DNA of 64,000 nucleotides from Myotis daubentonii (GCF_963259705.1 NC_081844.1:15423715-15487714); one strand, 5' to 3'; numbered from the stretch's first letter, positions 30,004 through 56,640 are shown. A program made the numbers and translations. The notes: generated from the sequence alone by a model not told the origin.

Positions 30004-32863
30004 TATTTCAGAGAGGAAGGGAGAGGGAGGGATAGAAACATCAATGATGAGAGAGAATCATTGATCGGCTGCCTCCTGGAAGCCCTCCATTGGGGATTGA
30101 GCCTGCAATCCGGGCATGTGTTATGACTGGGCATCGAACTGTGACTTCCTGGTTCATAGGTCGATGCTCAACCAATGAGCCACGCCAGCGGGACATATTT
30201 ATTTTTAAGTATTGTAGCTTATACCTTAGGGTTTTAAAAATTTATAATCATGTCTAAAATAATGTTTGTTTCTGCCCTTTCCACAAGTCCTGCCTCCTTT
30301 GTTTCCAGAACTGACAATGTTCACAGGTGCTTAGAGAAGGCGCGCGTTCCATCTTGACTGGATTTCATTGGGAAGGCCTTCAATACTTCACCTAAAGGAA
30401 TGATGCCGACTCTTGTTTTCATATAGAAAATCTTATCATTATGGATGCAGCCCCTATTTTTGAGGTGTTTTTAAAAAATCAGAATTCATGTTTAATTTTA
30501 CAAAATGCCTTTTCAGTCTCCATGGAGACAATCTAATAGTTTCATTTCCTTATTTAGGTTATCAGTGTGGTACAGTAATAGTGATCACTGCACCTCCAGC
30601 TTTGTGGAAGAAATCTTACTTAGATTTTGCAAAGTGCCCTCATATATAGCCTTTATTTGAGTCCCATACATGCCTGGGAGGGAGTGATTGTCTCCTGATG
30701 GGGTGGGTGGGAATGGACTAGAAAGGGCAGGAGGCAGCTGTGCAGGGCGGTGAGAATGTTCCATGTCTTGATTAGGTGATGGCTACTCAGGTGTGTCCAG
30801 TTGTCAGTGCTGGAACTGACAGGGAGTGAGCATTACTCTAGGAAGCATGGGCCTCCATGAGCACACAAGGACACAGCCTGAGAGGCACAGCAGGGAGGTT
30901 CCTCTTTGTCTCGATGGAGACTGGGAGGGAGGTGGCTGCCCCAGGTCACACAGCTGGCTGATGGTCAGGCTCACTTCTGGAATCCAGGACTCCCGACTTG
31001 AACCCAGGGGGTTTTCCACCCTATTTTACAGGGACCGACAGGCACAGACGGGTCTCAGATGAGAAGGAAGCTGCTGGTTCCAGCGAACAACGAGAACGCC
31101 ATAGAAAGTGAGTGATTTGTTGGGGGCAGTGGAGCAGTGTCCTAACTGCTGTCCGCATAGCTGTTAGGGCAGTACAGAGCCAGGGATGCTGGAAACCGGG
31201 GGCCTAGGCTGATGGTCACTGGACCGTTAGGACAGTAAATCCCCTCCCCTCCTCTCTCCCTCCACCCCCCTCCTCCCACTGCACACCATCCCATCTGTCA
31301 CAACAATGTTCTGTACTGCCCTGTCCTTCTCTCCACCACCTTCCCCCTTCTCTGGCTGCTCAGGGCCGGGCTCACCACACTGTGGGCACCTAAGGGGCTG
31401 GTGCTGTCCAGCAGGCCACCACCAGCCCAGGAGACTCCCGAGCACCTGACCTCTGGCTAGGCCAAATTTAAGAAGCTGTAATGATCAACTACAGATCAGA
31501 TTTTAAATACAAAAAAGGAATATGAAATATTCCATTGGTAATTTTTTGTTTATTGATTGCCTGTAAACATAATATTTTGTAAGTATTGAATTAGTACCAG
31601 ATAGTATTAAAATGAATATTACCTGTTCCTTTTTATCTTCTTCAATTCAGCTATTAGAAAACTATAAATAAGTGGTCGTGGCTCACCTTATATTTCTGTG
31701 GGTCAGTGGTGTGCAGTGCATTCCACACACGTCTCATTGAATCCTCCGCACAATCCCATGAAATGGGTGGGGTTTGCTCTGCTTCCGGGTTAAATTCTTG
31801 CTCAGAGTCTGTTTGTGCCCGTCCCACTCTGCCAGTTTGGTGGGTGAGGCCAAGCTGGGTGTGGAGCCAGAGATCGTCCCCCTCCAGCCCTCGGGCTGTG
31901 CACAGGTGCGGATGTGGCAGCCCCCGACCTTACCCTCAGGATAAGTGCAGGCTCCCTCCTCTGAGGGCCTGTTGCACTACAGTCTGTCCCACACTCTGCC
32001 TCCGACCACATACTCCTCGCTCGCTCGATCCATGATGTCCATCTCCCCTCCCATGTGGCTATCAGCCTTCCCTTAAAGCAGAATTCTCTGTTAATCTTGA
32101 CTCTCCGAAGTGCCATGGGCACAAGCGAGGCCCAGACTGGCCTGATTCTAGTCCGGTATGCTGATGGGAAGCAGGTAAGGGATGACGAGCAGCAGGTGAC
32201 CACCAGGGGGCGCTCCAGTATACATCTGCCCTTTTTGTTGTTAATCCTCATCCGGGGATATTTTTCCCATTGATTTTAGAGAGATGGAAGGAAGGGGAAA
32301 GACAGAGAGAGAAACATTGATGTGAGAGAGACTATCAATTGGCTGCCTTCCACATGCGCCCTGACCAGGGCCTGGGATTAAGCCTGCAACCGAGGTATGT
32401 GTCCTTGACTGTAATCGCACCCAAGGCCCTTCACTTTGTGGGCCCACACTCTAACCACCAAGCCAAACTGGCTAGGTCTACATCTGCCCTTTTTGCAGGG
32501 TTTCCTCCACCTCACCTGACTGTCTCTGTGGCTTTTTCCCATCTAGCCCTGAGGGAGTGCTTCTATGAGTTCTCAAGGATCGTGCCCTTTACTCGCTGGG
32601 AGCCGTTCATGAGGTTGGCGGGCCTCCCGGAAAATGATATCTCCATAGCCAAAGCACAAGTGTCGAACCACCGGGATGCCTTGTATCTCATGCTGACCAC
32701 CTGGATCAACATCAAGGGGAAGGCTGCCTCAGTCAACACCCTACTGGACAGCTTGGACACACTGGGGGAAACGAAAGCAAAGGAGGAGATGCAGGACTTC
32801 CTGCTGGAGTCCGGAAAGTACGTCTATGAAGTGGGTGAAGCAGGTTCTGCTGTTTCCCAGTGA
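18072..32863 (+). CDS. TNFRSF10B: TRAIL death receptor (TNFRSF10B-like), exons 2 to 10
   Basis: Type I membrane receptor of the TNF receptor superfamily; family members bind TRAIL and recruit FADD and caspase-8 through the death domain to trigger apoptosis. Coding exons seen here are 18072-18174, 24014-24127, 24993-25104, 26208-26473 (with an optional intron 26282-26368), 27055-27086, 27466-27624, 31032-31107 and 32547-32863. All have AG/GT borders and compatible phases, giving 1,179 nt and 392 codons plus TGA. The product has cysteine-rich repeats, a stalk, a transmembrane helix, a linker and a full death domain. The signal-peptide exon was not identified in the upstream 18 kb, and intron 1 is long in human. 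Location tail to tail with RHOBTB2 favours DR5 (10B). An intact death domain rules out the decoy members. A bat-specific paralogue of 10A or 10B is still possible. Confidence 0.92.
18175..18822. other. Receptor intron 2, 5' part
   Basis: 18273-18330 resembles an ancient L2 or MIR copy (ATTTATTAAATGGCTCCTGAGTGCCTGGCACTG). The rest shows no recognisable gene or repeat. Confidence 0.5.
18823..20527 (-). mobile_element. Older L1 3' end, split by a SINE
   Basis: The + strand carries an antisense L1 3' UTR and the end of ORF2. A - strand frame at 20229-19805 has [16 protein letters not shown] and [18 protein letters not shown]1 ORF2 C-terminal landmarks. It is more diverged than the L1 at 12-17 kb. 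A SINE at 19486-19707 interrupts it. Confidence 0.85.
19486..19707 (-). mobile_element. Young VES-type SINE with exact target duplication
   Basis: The reverse-oriented SINE has a clean head (CCCTAACCGGTTTGGCTCAG on the - strand) and a TTTATTGATT tail. The 16-bp duplication gctaatggacactctt occurs exactly at 19470-19485 and 19708-19723. The copy at 62085 is a close relative. Confidence 0.95.
20530..20848. mobile_element. SINE nested in another SINE
   Basis: A reverse-oriented SINE (tail 20530-20597, head about 20785-20848, ending GAGCCACGTTGGCCAGA) is interrupted by a 5'-truncated forward copy (20598-20775) ending in CTCTGAAATCAATAAAAAT and an A-rich tail. Confidence 0.8.
20849..21721 (-). 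pseudogene. Probable 3' UTR part of the UNG retrocopy
   Basis: This stretch follows the UNG-derived stop codon on the - strand and is probably derived from its 3' UTR. A short T run on the + strand near 20855 could be the remains of the A tail. I cannot align it to a known UTR from memory. Confidence 0.4.
21722..23365 (-). pseudogene. UNG: UNG (uracil-DNA glycosylase) processed pseudogene, split by a transposon
   Basis: On the - strand the frame begins [10 protein letters not shown], the UNG2 nuclear-form start, and runs on to an [11 protein letters not shown] segment with no intron between, so it came from a spliced UNG2 mRNA. About 21 N-terminal codons and about 16 codons before the YFIKLMGF segment are missing. 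A mariner-like element (22312-23134) splits the copy. Downstream, [12 protein letters not shown] (the catalytic water-activating loop of UNG) is preserved, but frameshifts follow. The C-terminal LLWGSYAQ and [13 protein letters not shown] motifs are in another frame, and the copy ends INWKDL. It lies antisense in receptor intron 2 and cannot encode an active enzyme. Confidence 0.93.
22312..23134. mobile_element. Mariner-like DNA transposon, 823 bp
   Basis: The inverted termini are AAGGGTGTCCCAGAATTCAC (left) and the reverse complement of AAGGGTGTCCCAAAATTCAC (right). TA duplications flank them at 22310-22311 and 23135-23136. Removing the element plus one TA rejoins the UNG reading frame at the Tyr-Phe-Ile-Lys codons. 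No transposase motif is apparent, so it is non-autonomous or decayed. Confidence 0.9.
23488..23602 (-). mobile_element. SINE head fragment
   Basis: Only the tRNA-like half remains, reversed: CCACACTGGGAATCGAGCCC to GAGCCATATCGACGAGG. Confidence 0.75.
23689..23882. mobile_element. hAT MITE, 194 bp, perfect target duplication
   Basis: The ends are inverted: AGTGGTCGGCAAACTC and AGTTTGCCGACCAC. The 8-bp duplication gtctaagg is identical at 23681-23688 and 23883-23890. It ends about 130 bp upstream of receptor exon 3. Confidence 0.93.
24014..24127 (+). CDS. TNFRSF10B: Receptor exon 3: first cysteine-rich module
   Basis: The acceptor is TCTCTTTTCCCAG and the donor GTAGAG. The exon encodes [20 protein letters not shown], then [20 protein letters not shown]4, DR5 and DcR2 have Cys where this has Tyr in REYTPC, and this exon has an extra Cys in STRC. 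The last three cysteines of the module are conserved. Confidence 0.9.
24128..24992. other. Receptor intron 3 with (TG)n
   Basis: Apart from the GT-rich microsatellite at 24781-24893 no feature is recognised. The His/Thr open frames across it are products of the repeat. Confidence 0.6.
24781..24893. repeat. (TG)n/(GTGTGAG)n microsatellite
   Basis: TG dinucleotides are interspersed with GTGTGAG units over about 110 bp, followed by a G-rich run. Confidence 0.95.
24993..25104 (+). CDS. TNFRSF10B: Receptor exon 4: second cysteine-rich module
   Basis: The acceptor is TTTATCTTCAG and the donor GTAAGA. The product has [18 protein letters not shown], then [12 protein letters not shown], and keeps all five cysteines of the human module. 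NDT is a potential N-glycosylation site. Confidence 0.93.
25105..25667. other. Receptor intron 4
   Basis: A poly(T/G) stretch lies at 25372-25412. 25425-25650 recalls LTR-like text but was not assigned. No gene is seen. Confidence 0.4.
25668..25885 (+). mobile_element. SPIN-like hAT transposon, full length
   Basis: CAGCGGTTCTCAACCTGTGG opens the element and GGTTGAGAACCACTG closes it, with the SPIN-type interior (GGGTCGCCTAAGACCATCGG, AACATGAGGATCTGTATTAA). The flanking 8 bases do not match well, so the duplication has decayed. Confidence 0.9.
26208..26281 (+). CDS. TNFRSF10B: Receptor exon 5: end of the cysteine-rich region
   Basis: The acceptor is TTTGAACCTAG. The 74 nt encode [20 protein letters not shown], then DQKSG, keeping the three cysteines of the human GMVKVGDCTPWSDIEC segment. 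A usable donor (GTATCC) follows at 26282, but the frame also reads straight through into exon 6. Confidence 0.92.
26282..26368 (+). CDS. TNFRSF10B: Optional 87-nt intron, stalk segment of the long isoform
   Basis: The segment starts GTATCC and ends TCTCTCTCCTCAG. It is 87 nt (29 codons) with no stop, so keeping or splicing it leaves the frame intact. It encodes a Pro/Thr/Ser/Glu-rich stalk ([18 protein letters not shown]). The human DR5 long and short forms also differ by 29 residues at this place. Confidence 0.82.
26369..26473 (+). CDS. TNFRSF10B: Receptor exon 6: transmembrane segment
   Basis: Encodes [20 protein letters not shown], then [14 protein letters not shown], a hydrophobic helix followed by a basic stop-transfer RSR. 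The helix holds Pro-Pro in its middle, which is unusual. The donor is CAT|GTGAGT. Confidence 0.9.
26474..27054. other. Receptor intron 6; no other feature
   Basis: GC-rich unique sequence. No repeat or other gene is recognised. Confidence 0.5.
27055..27086 (+). CDS. TNFRSF10B: Receptor exon 7: 32-nt cytoplasmic microexon
   Basis: The acceptor is CCCTTCTCTTCTAG and the donor GTGAGT. It encodes [11 protein letters not shown], with the first base of the Cys codon from exon 6, aligning with the human ICSGGGGDPERVDR segment. Very short exons are easily missed by gene finders. Confidence 0.85.
27466..27624 (+). CDS. TNFRSF10B: Receptor exon 8: cytoplasmic linker
   Basis: The acceptor is TTTTCCTTCCCAAG and the donor GTGAGT. 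The 53 codons include [20 protein letters not shown] and [20 protein letters not shown], matching the acidic linker before the death domain of DR5 (PGAEDNVLNE, EQEMEVQEP). Confidence 0.9.
27625..27984. other. Receptor intron 8, 5' part
   Basis: No recognisable feature before the Helitron at 27985. Confidence 0.5.
27985..28226 (+). mobile_element. HeliBat-type Helitron, about 240 bp
   Basis: The 5' end TATTATATAAAAGCCTATG and the 3' end GGTGCACAATCCATGCACTG with GGGCCTCTAG are both present. The terminal hairpin has a few mismatches. Confidence 0.87.
28708..28918 (-). mobile_element. VES-type SINE
   Basis: Reverse orientation: T run, AATTGATTTTAGAGAGAGGAAG, inverted B box, head ending GCCACACCAGCCCGGC. 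An approximate duplication (TATGNTCTTTT) flanks it. Confidence 0.88.
28919..29189. other. AT-rich intron sequence
   Basis: Nothing recognised apart from a C run at 29099-29110. Confidence 0.5.
29190..29507 (-). mobile_element. L1 3' UTR fragment
   Basis: The sequence parallels the 3' end of the L1 at 12030-12350: both contain ATGCATGCATACAAGTCCTT and CCACAAATGAGTGAGATCAT. It is 5' truncated. Confidence 0.85.
29508..29957. other. AT-rich intron sequence
   Basis: No gene or repeat recognised. Confidence 0.45.
29958..30194 (-). mobile_element. VES-type SINE with (TTTA)n tail
   Basis: A TTTA run at 29958-30004 is the reversed tail. It is followed by TATTTCAGAGAGGAAGGGAG and the inverted tRNA head ending GAGCCACGCCAGCGGGAC. 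Confidence 0.9.
30195..31031. other. Receptor intron 8, 3' part with MIR
   Basis: 30860-31010 resembles an ancient MIR (CCAGGTCACACAGCTGGCTGATGG core). It ends just upstream of exon 9. The rest is unique. Confidence 0.6.
31032..31107 (+). CDS. TNFRSF10B: Receptor exon 9: linker before the death domain
   Basis: The acceptor is CACCCTATTTTACAG and the donor GTGAGT. It encodes [20 protein letters not shown], matching the human SQRRRLLVPANEGDPTE segment, and ends in phase 1. Confidence 0.92.
31108..32237. other. Receptor intron 9, 5' part; no other feature
   Basis: Mostly unique sequence. No transposon or gene is recognised before the SINE. Confidence 0.5.
32238..32478 (-). mobile_element. VES-type SINE next to the death-domain exon
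   Basis: The tail signature TTAATCCTCATCCGGGGATA and the inverted tRNA head (ending AAGCCAAACTGGCTAGG) are clear. The exact 17-bp duplication tacatctgccctttttg lies at 32221-32237 and 32479-32495. The insertion ends 68 nt before exon 10. Confidence 0.95.
32547..32863 (+). CDS. TNFRSF10B: Receptor exon 10: death domain and stop
   Basis: The acceptor is GGCTTTTTCCCATCTAG. The exon encodes 104 residues and TGA. Landmarks of the DR5 death domain are in place: [20 protein letters not shown], then [49 protein letters not shown] and LLESGKYVY. The domain aligns with the human one essentially without gaps. FADD-binding competence is inferred from this, not shown. Confidence 0.96.
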
Positions 32864-32942
32864 AAAGAATCTCTTTTGGAGACCAGACCTTTCCTAGTTT
32901 ATCTTTTCTCCTGAAAGGGAAATAAGTCTGGACACTACATGC

Positions 32943-33143
32943 CTGGCCAGTGCGGCTCAGTGGTTGAGCATCAACCTGTGAATCAGAAGGTCATGGATCT
33001 ATTCCCTGTCAGGGCACATGCCCAGATTGCAGGCTGGATCCCCAGCAGGGGCTGTGTGGGAGGCAGCTGCTTGATGATTCTCTCTTACCATTGATATTTC
33101 TATCCCTCTCCCTCTCCCTTCCTCTCTGAAATCAATAAGCTTG
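32943..33143 (+). mobile_element. VES-type SINE just after the receptor stop codon
   Basis: The head GCCTGGCCAGTGCGGCTCAG, a B box with one or two changes, and the TTCCTCTCTGAAATCAATAAG tail are present. It starts about 80 nt downstream of the TGA and so is probably transcribed in the 3' UTR. Confidence 0.88.
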
Positions 33144-33208
33144 GAGAAATTTCTCTTCACATTGGTTCATAGGCCAATGCTTAACCTCTGAGCCACACCA
33201 GCCAGGCC
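33144..33208 (-). mobile_element. Reversed SINE head fragment
   Basis: TTGGTTCATAGGCCAATGCT and GAGCCACACCAGCCAGGC are the reverse of a SINE head. The rest of that SINE is missing. Confidence 0.75.
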
Positions 33209-33374
33209 TGGCACTTTTTTATTCTAATAGACTTCTACTTTTTACTTGTTCTTTAATGTTTTGTATAATCCATCTGTGTTGTTATGTGTCCAGGTATTTA
33301 TGTCTAACTATGATAGGGCTCTTTTTATTTTTATACTTGAAAGTTCGTTCTTGTATTATTATTGTTTATTATTG

Positions 33375-33555
33375 TACTAGAGGCCCAGTGCACGAATTCG
33401 TGCATGGGTGGGATCCAGCTGCCCACCCAGATGGGCCAGGCTCAGGGGTGGGGAAGGGGCCATGGTCGTTTGGGAGGTGCCAATCAGGGCCCCGATTGGG
33501 CTGGTTGGCTGCCGCAGTGTGTGCCATAACAACTGGTCATTCCGGTAGCTTGGTT
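33375..33555 (-). mobile_element. Truncated HeliBat-type Helitron
   Basis: CTAGAGGCCCAGTGCACGAA with the hairpin GTGCACGAATTCGTGCAT lies at the left. No clear reversed 5' end is seen on the right. Confidence 0.78.
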
Positions 33556-33735
33556 TTATGAAAAATTTTTTGGAAATGTATTTAGTAGGTAGATCGCATT
33601 TAGGTTACCTAAATGAGAGAAGTTAACAAAATTGCAAAGGAATCACTGCACCTCTGGGGGTGGTACTAGTGAGTTCCAGCTCCCTCAGGTGCAGTTTGAG
33701 CTTGTCCAGCATTAGAGGACCGGCCACTTTTTCCG

Positions 33736-35423
33736 CAGGGGCGGGGAATGTCTGGCCCTCGGGCCCTGTAAGGCCGACAGAACCATTACATAACAGGACA
33801 GACATGTATGCTTCTCGTCAGCTGCCCGTGGCCCACCTGCCAGTATTGAGGTGACTCCGAGGACAGGCAGCTCCAGGCTGCCTGGGAGTGTGCAGGCTGT
33901 GAAAGTGTTAACACACTGTGGCAAAACTACTGCGATCCCATGATGATGAGATGAGGTGCGATGAGATGATTCCTCATGACGTGGATGACCTTGCCTCCAA
34001 TAATTGACAACGATGTTGTCGACTTCTTTGCTGACAGATAACTCCAATCCACCCTTTATCCACATGACCATGATCAACAATTCTCAAAAAACCTGAATAT
34101 CAAGTAAATATTAAGGACATTACGGTACAAAGAAAAGACCTCTAGAGCCGATGATGCAAATGTTGGATATGTTTCAAATCCAAGATGCAAGATTAGAACG
34201 ATCAAAGCAAAATAATTGCGTTGCTGGTGACACACCCACTGGATAGTTATTAAAACTTAAGGGTGTGACACCCTACAAATGGCGACTACAAAGAAAAGAA
34301 AAGTTAATGCAGAGTGTCAATCTTTCCAAGAGAAATGGACAAACCATTATTTTTTGTTGTTGAAGTAAAAGGCAAACTCGTGTACGTTAGCAGTAATGAC
34401 AAAGCCAATCTGGAGCATCATTATAGCTCAAAACATGCTAACCTCGCCCTAGCTGGTTTGGCTTAGCGGATAGAGTGTCGGCCCTCGGATTGAAGGGTCC
34501 CAGTTTGACTCCAGTCAAGGGCACATACCTCGGTTGCAGGCTCCATCCCTGACCCTGGTCAAGGCCAGGGAGGGAGCGGCAACCAATGTGTGTCTCTCAC
34601 ATCGATGTTTCTCTCTCTCCACTCTCTAAAAAACCAAAGCAAAAAACATGCTAAACTCGATGAGTTGGGAGACCAAATGCATCTGGATGAAATCAGTGCT
34701 CAGGATAAAATCAATGAAGCACAGACAGGCCTCAGCCAATCTGAAGAGCCGGTTGGGTGGGGGTCCGAGAAGTCGTATACTGCTCCCCCCCCCCCCATCT
34801 CTAGGTCTCAGAATTCCTCTGGTGACTGTTTTGGTGCAGATTCATTCCAAAGGCCCCTTTTCATTTTGTTGGGGCCTTCCCAGAATTCATGAGCAGCACC
34901 TGGCAACTTGATCTTGCCCAGCCTTGAGACTGCTGGCTTCTCTGCTCAGGGAGTAAAACTGCCCTTTTTTTCTTTCCTCTTCCCCCCTCCCTTTCTGCAT
35001 TCTCTGGTTAGGGAAGGTTTTTTAACCATTTGCTCTCCTGTCCTTGGCTGGGGAAGATAATGGTTAGTTAGTTACAAGCTGCAAATTGCCCACACTGTTT
35101 GGCCTTGTTTTAACTTTCCTGTCTCAGTTTCCCTATTCCTCTGCCCTGGAATCCCGTAAAAGTTCTTTTCAAAACTTACCATCGCCCAGAGTCGACTGCA
35201 CTCCAGACTGACCAACGGAAACCTGAAAAGGCAGTCGCGAGTAGTAACATCATCAATACCAGCTAAACACCTCACCAAATACATCACACACCTCACCAAA
35301 GAGAAGCAGGGAGCTTAAATGACCAAATATAGCAGGCTAGTTTTTAAGTTAATTTTGTATGGCTCACGAATGATGTTATAAATGTCCACATGGCCCTTGG
35401 CAGTGAAAGGTTCCCCACCCCGG
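33736..35423 (+). pseudogene. Decayed hAT transposon with transposase N-terminus
   Basis: The + strand at 34279-34440 reads MATTKKRKVNAECQSFQEKW, then a frameshift, then a KANLEHHYSSKHAN segment. This resembles the BED-finger start of Charlie-like (ZBED/GTF2IRD2-type) hAT transposases. It continues at about 34655 after a SINE. Possible ends are CAGGGGCGGGGAATG at 33736 and GGTTCCCCACCCCGG at 35409-35423, but no matching 8-bp duplication was found, so the outer limits are inference. Confidence 0.55.
34442..34640 (+). mobile_element. VES-type SINE inside the hAT remnant
   Basis: Head CCTAGCTGGTTTGGCTTAGC, body and CTCTCTAAAAAACC tail, flanked by the duplication aaacatgctaa at about 34430 and 34644. 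Confidence 0.9.
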
Positions 35424-35987
35424 CTCTACAGGGACCACTCTCCGATGTGATTGTTGTGTTTGAATATTTATAGAGGGATTTTAACAAGTGAGAAGATGTG
35501 CGGCCGTGTCGGCTGTTCCCGACCTGGGCATCCATGCCCGGGTCTCCTTTCCCTCATCTTTGGATGTGTGTGAGGAGGGTGGGAGATGTGCCAGGTACCT
35601 GCTAGGTCATGTGCCACTTCCAGTCATACTGGTGACGTCCAGCCCAAACTGGCTCTGGGGCTGCACATCAGAGGTCAGGGTTCTGCTCCCGCTGCCTGCC
35701 CTGGTCTCGAAGAGAAGTGGACGGTGCTAATATTTGATAACTTAGCATTAACAAGGCTCTCTCCCTTTTCCCTCCTCCTATTTGGTTATGTATTCAGGCC
35801 TTTATTCGTCTGTAAACATGAACTGCACCCGTAATTTCATCCTTGGTGCTATGAGACAGGCCAGGTACCTCCTGCCTTTGCTGTACTGTGAGACGCTCTG
35901 CCCACGTGTCATCAGCTGATGTGAATGACTTTTTTCCAGTCAGGTTCCAGCTTGGTTGTCTCTTTCTTAGTTGCCTGGTTGTCTTGT

Positions 35988-35997
35988 TTATTTATTT
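35988..35997 (-). terminator. Candidate RHOBTB2 poly(A) signal
   Basis: TTTATTTATT on the + strand gives two overlapping AATAAA hexamers on the RHOBTB2 sense strand, about 2.66 kb past the stop codon. Confidence 0.4.
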
Positions 35998-37106
35998 AAA
36001 AGGTCACGAGACCATGAAGTTGTCTTTTTGTTTTATGTCCAGTTCGCATAGCACCTCGCACTTAATACGCACTCAGTATTTCCTTAGTGATTGGGTATTT
36101 TCTCACGCTCCTCTCCAGTGAAAAGTGCACCTTTGAAGTGTGTTGGAAATGTCAATAACAATACAAGGAAAGCCATTAAGTACAAAATATTCATGTATTT
36201 ATGAATCCATGACCAAATTAAATATGAAACCTCATATAAAAAGAGTGTGGGTTTGTTGTTTTCTCCGCGTCCGTCCTCCCCTCCTCTGGAACAGCTCGGA
36301 GTGACATGAGTCCTGGGCTGTCTGTCCATTCTCGCTGTGGGACTCGCTCCCTCCTTTCCCCGGATGCTTTCATACTCGCCCCACATGGCCGGGTTCCTGC
36401 TCTGACTGAATTTCCAAGTGTCAGGGCCACGGGGGATGGAATCATAGCCCCTCCTTCCCTCTCCTCCATGCCCTTCCCTGGGAGAGGGACCCCCAGGCCC
36501 GGCCTGCCCCCCTCCCCCACAAGTGGTGTCTCTGGGTTACACCTACGCCTCCTGGCCACCCTCACTTTCTCCCCGCACTGGCCAGGCCTCTGCCCTGCAA
36601 ACTATATCATAGACTCCCACTTCCCCTCCTCCTGGACTTCAGGCCTTGGCTCCTGGGAGACCGCGGCTCCTCCTGCTTCCTTCCCCAGAGCAAAGGTGCT
36701 GGGGGCAGAGCTGTTCCCCCATACACTGCCCGCCCTGCCCCTCCCATTGCTCCTCAGCCTCCCGAGGCCACAGACCGGCCAGCAGAGGGCAGCACGCGAC
36801 CGGCATACCCAGCAGCCACCCTGCAGGAGCTGGAGGGGAGGCAGCCAGGGCCTTGGGCTCAGACAGCCTGGGTCACAGCCACTCAGCCACCTCCTGCTGC
36901 TGCTTCTGACGAAGACTTAACCTGAAATCTCTCTGTCTTGGCACCACGGGGTTGTTACAAAGGTTTCCTTGGTTTCAAGTTTGTTCCCTCCCGGACCTGA
37001 AGCCTGACTCGGTGGTGGGACCCACCCCGGGGCCTGGCCCTAAAGCCAGTCCCTCCTCCGGCCAGGCGGCTCCGCAGCTCGGGCCCGGAGCTCAGTGTCC
37101 CTCCGG

Positions 37107-37171
37107 CTCCACCCTCACCAGAGGGACCCTGTCTAGGGGCTCCACCCTCACCAGAGGGACCCTGTCTTCTG
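37107..37171. repeat. Two-copy tandem duplication in the RHOBTB2 3' region
   Basis: GGCTCCACCCTCACCAGAGG with the following ACCCTGTCT occurs twice in a row, with a period of about 33 bp. Confidence 0.85.
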
Positions 37172-38658
37172 CCTAGAAAGGATGTGGGAGTGAAATAGGA
37201 CCATCGCGGCCCAGCTTCTCCCCGTGGGGCTGCAAGTGCTCTCCTCATCCTCCTCTTCTCTGGACGACCCTGGAGCTGCCCCGGCTCCACCCTCCCTTCC
37301 TCGTCCCTTTTATCCCAGACCAGCACTAAGGGAGGGCCTGTCCTAGGAGCCTGCATCGCCGAGATTCCTATGCCCCAGTCAGTGACCTGCTTCCTGGCCC
37401 TGGACCCCTCCCCCAACCCGTCCTCCAAACACATCCTGTGGGGTCACCTCTGAAGGCGAGGAGGGTAACCTGCCTCTCATGATGGGCAACAGTAACCATC
37501 CAAGGCCACCGTCAACCCCGAGGCCAGCTTCCCTCCCACCCCCGCCCTGGGCCCTCAGCGCCCGCAGGCTGGAGGCCTGGGACTGGTGTCCGGCCTGGGA
37601 CTGCTGCTGCCCCAGAGCCTCTGGCAGCCGGGCACCCCTCACTGCAGGGGGCAGCCCTCTCCTCACAGGGCTCGAAACACTTCTATAGTCTAAACCTCTG
37701 TCTCATCAATGCGGGGGCCCGTTTGGTTTTAGAAAATGTAAGCCATACAGGGTCTTTCTCTGTCCTTTCTTTGAGGGAATAGAGGCTAGAGTGTTTCTGT
37801 TGGTGGTGGTTTTGTTTGTTGCTTTTTCTTTTTTTGCTAATTTTGCCCCACCCCGTAAGAAACCATGCGAACTAGAGGAGCCCAGAGGAGCCCAGGATTG
37901 CTGCGTCCAGACCCCCTCCACCCGCTTCCTTCTTTCCCTGTTCTAGCTGTTTCCTTTGGATCCCATCTCGGAGTGTGAAGGAGAGTGGAGGGAGAAGTTT
38001 CTCACTGCACCAGGAGACCCTGCTTCTAGGCCTGGAGCTCTGAACCACTCCACTTCCCTTTACCAGGCCTGGCTGCTGGCGGCCCCAGAGGCACCCGGGA
38101 GGTGTGGCCTCCGGCAGCTGCACCCAGGAAGTGGAAGCCTTGGGTGAGGCCCTTAAGGCTTATCTACCCTGACTTCTCTGGTGAGGATTTGAGTAGGCTC
38201 CGCGTGGAAATGCCCACAAAACATTTGCAACCCCCAAGCCCACTGGTGGAAAACTATGGCCCACAGAGGCAGGACCTCCCTGTGCACTGCGCTCCCGGGA
38301 GGGGGCTGCCTCCACAGACCACAGCTCTCACGGCTGGAAGTTTCCCCCCTGACTCTAGGGTTGTCCAGCCCAGAGACAGGATGTCAGCACTCTCAGGAGC
38401 TGTCCCCTGCTCCCACCTCCCAGGAGCTGTCCCCCGCCCTGTTTCAGAACTGGGGGCCTCCGAAGGGGGTCCCTGTTCTGACCCATGAGGCCCGGCTCCT
38501 CTCTGGCTGAGCTGTTGGCTGGTGAGAACAGCCCCGCCCTTCGGGTCCTGGTTATGTGGGTCCCCTTGTCCCTGGGAGGTGGAGGGGGCGATGCAGAGAG
38601 CGGAGGGGCAAGGGCAGGTGGGCACAAGAGCAGCAGAGTCAGAGAGGGCGGCAGCATC

Positions 38659-56639
<17,981 letters not shown>

Positions 56640-56640
<1 letters not shown>

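Larger units (their letters stand above)
32864..33735 (+). other. Probable proximal 3' UTR of the receptor with SINE and Helitron insertions
   Basis: The first 78 nt after the stop are unique. Then come a SINE, a reversed SINE head and a truncated Helitron. No canonical AATAAA was found on the + strand here, so the poly(A) site is unknown. Confidence 0.45.
35424..38658 (-). other. Converging 3' region, probably mostly RHOBTB2 3' UTR
   Basis: On the - strand the sequence from the RHOBTB2 stop down to about 35.96 kb is largely free of transposons. It contains AATAAATAAA (complement of TTTATTTATT at about 35988-35997), a candidate poly(A) signal. A 3' UTR of 2.6 kb would fit. In human the two genes also meet tail to tail. 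No transcript data are available to fix the end. Confidence 0.45.
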
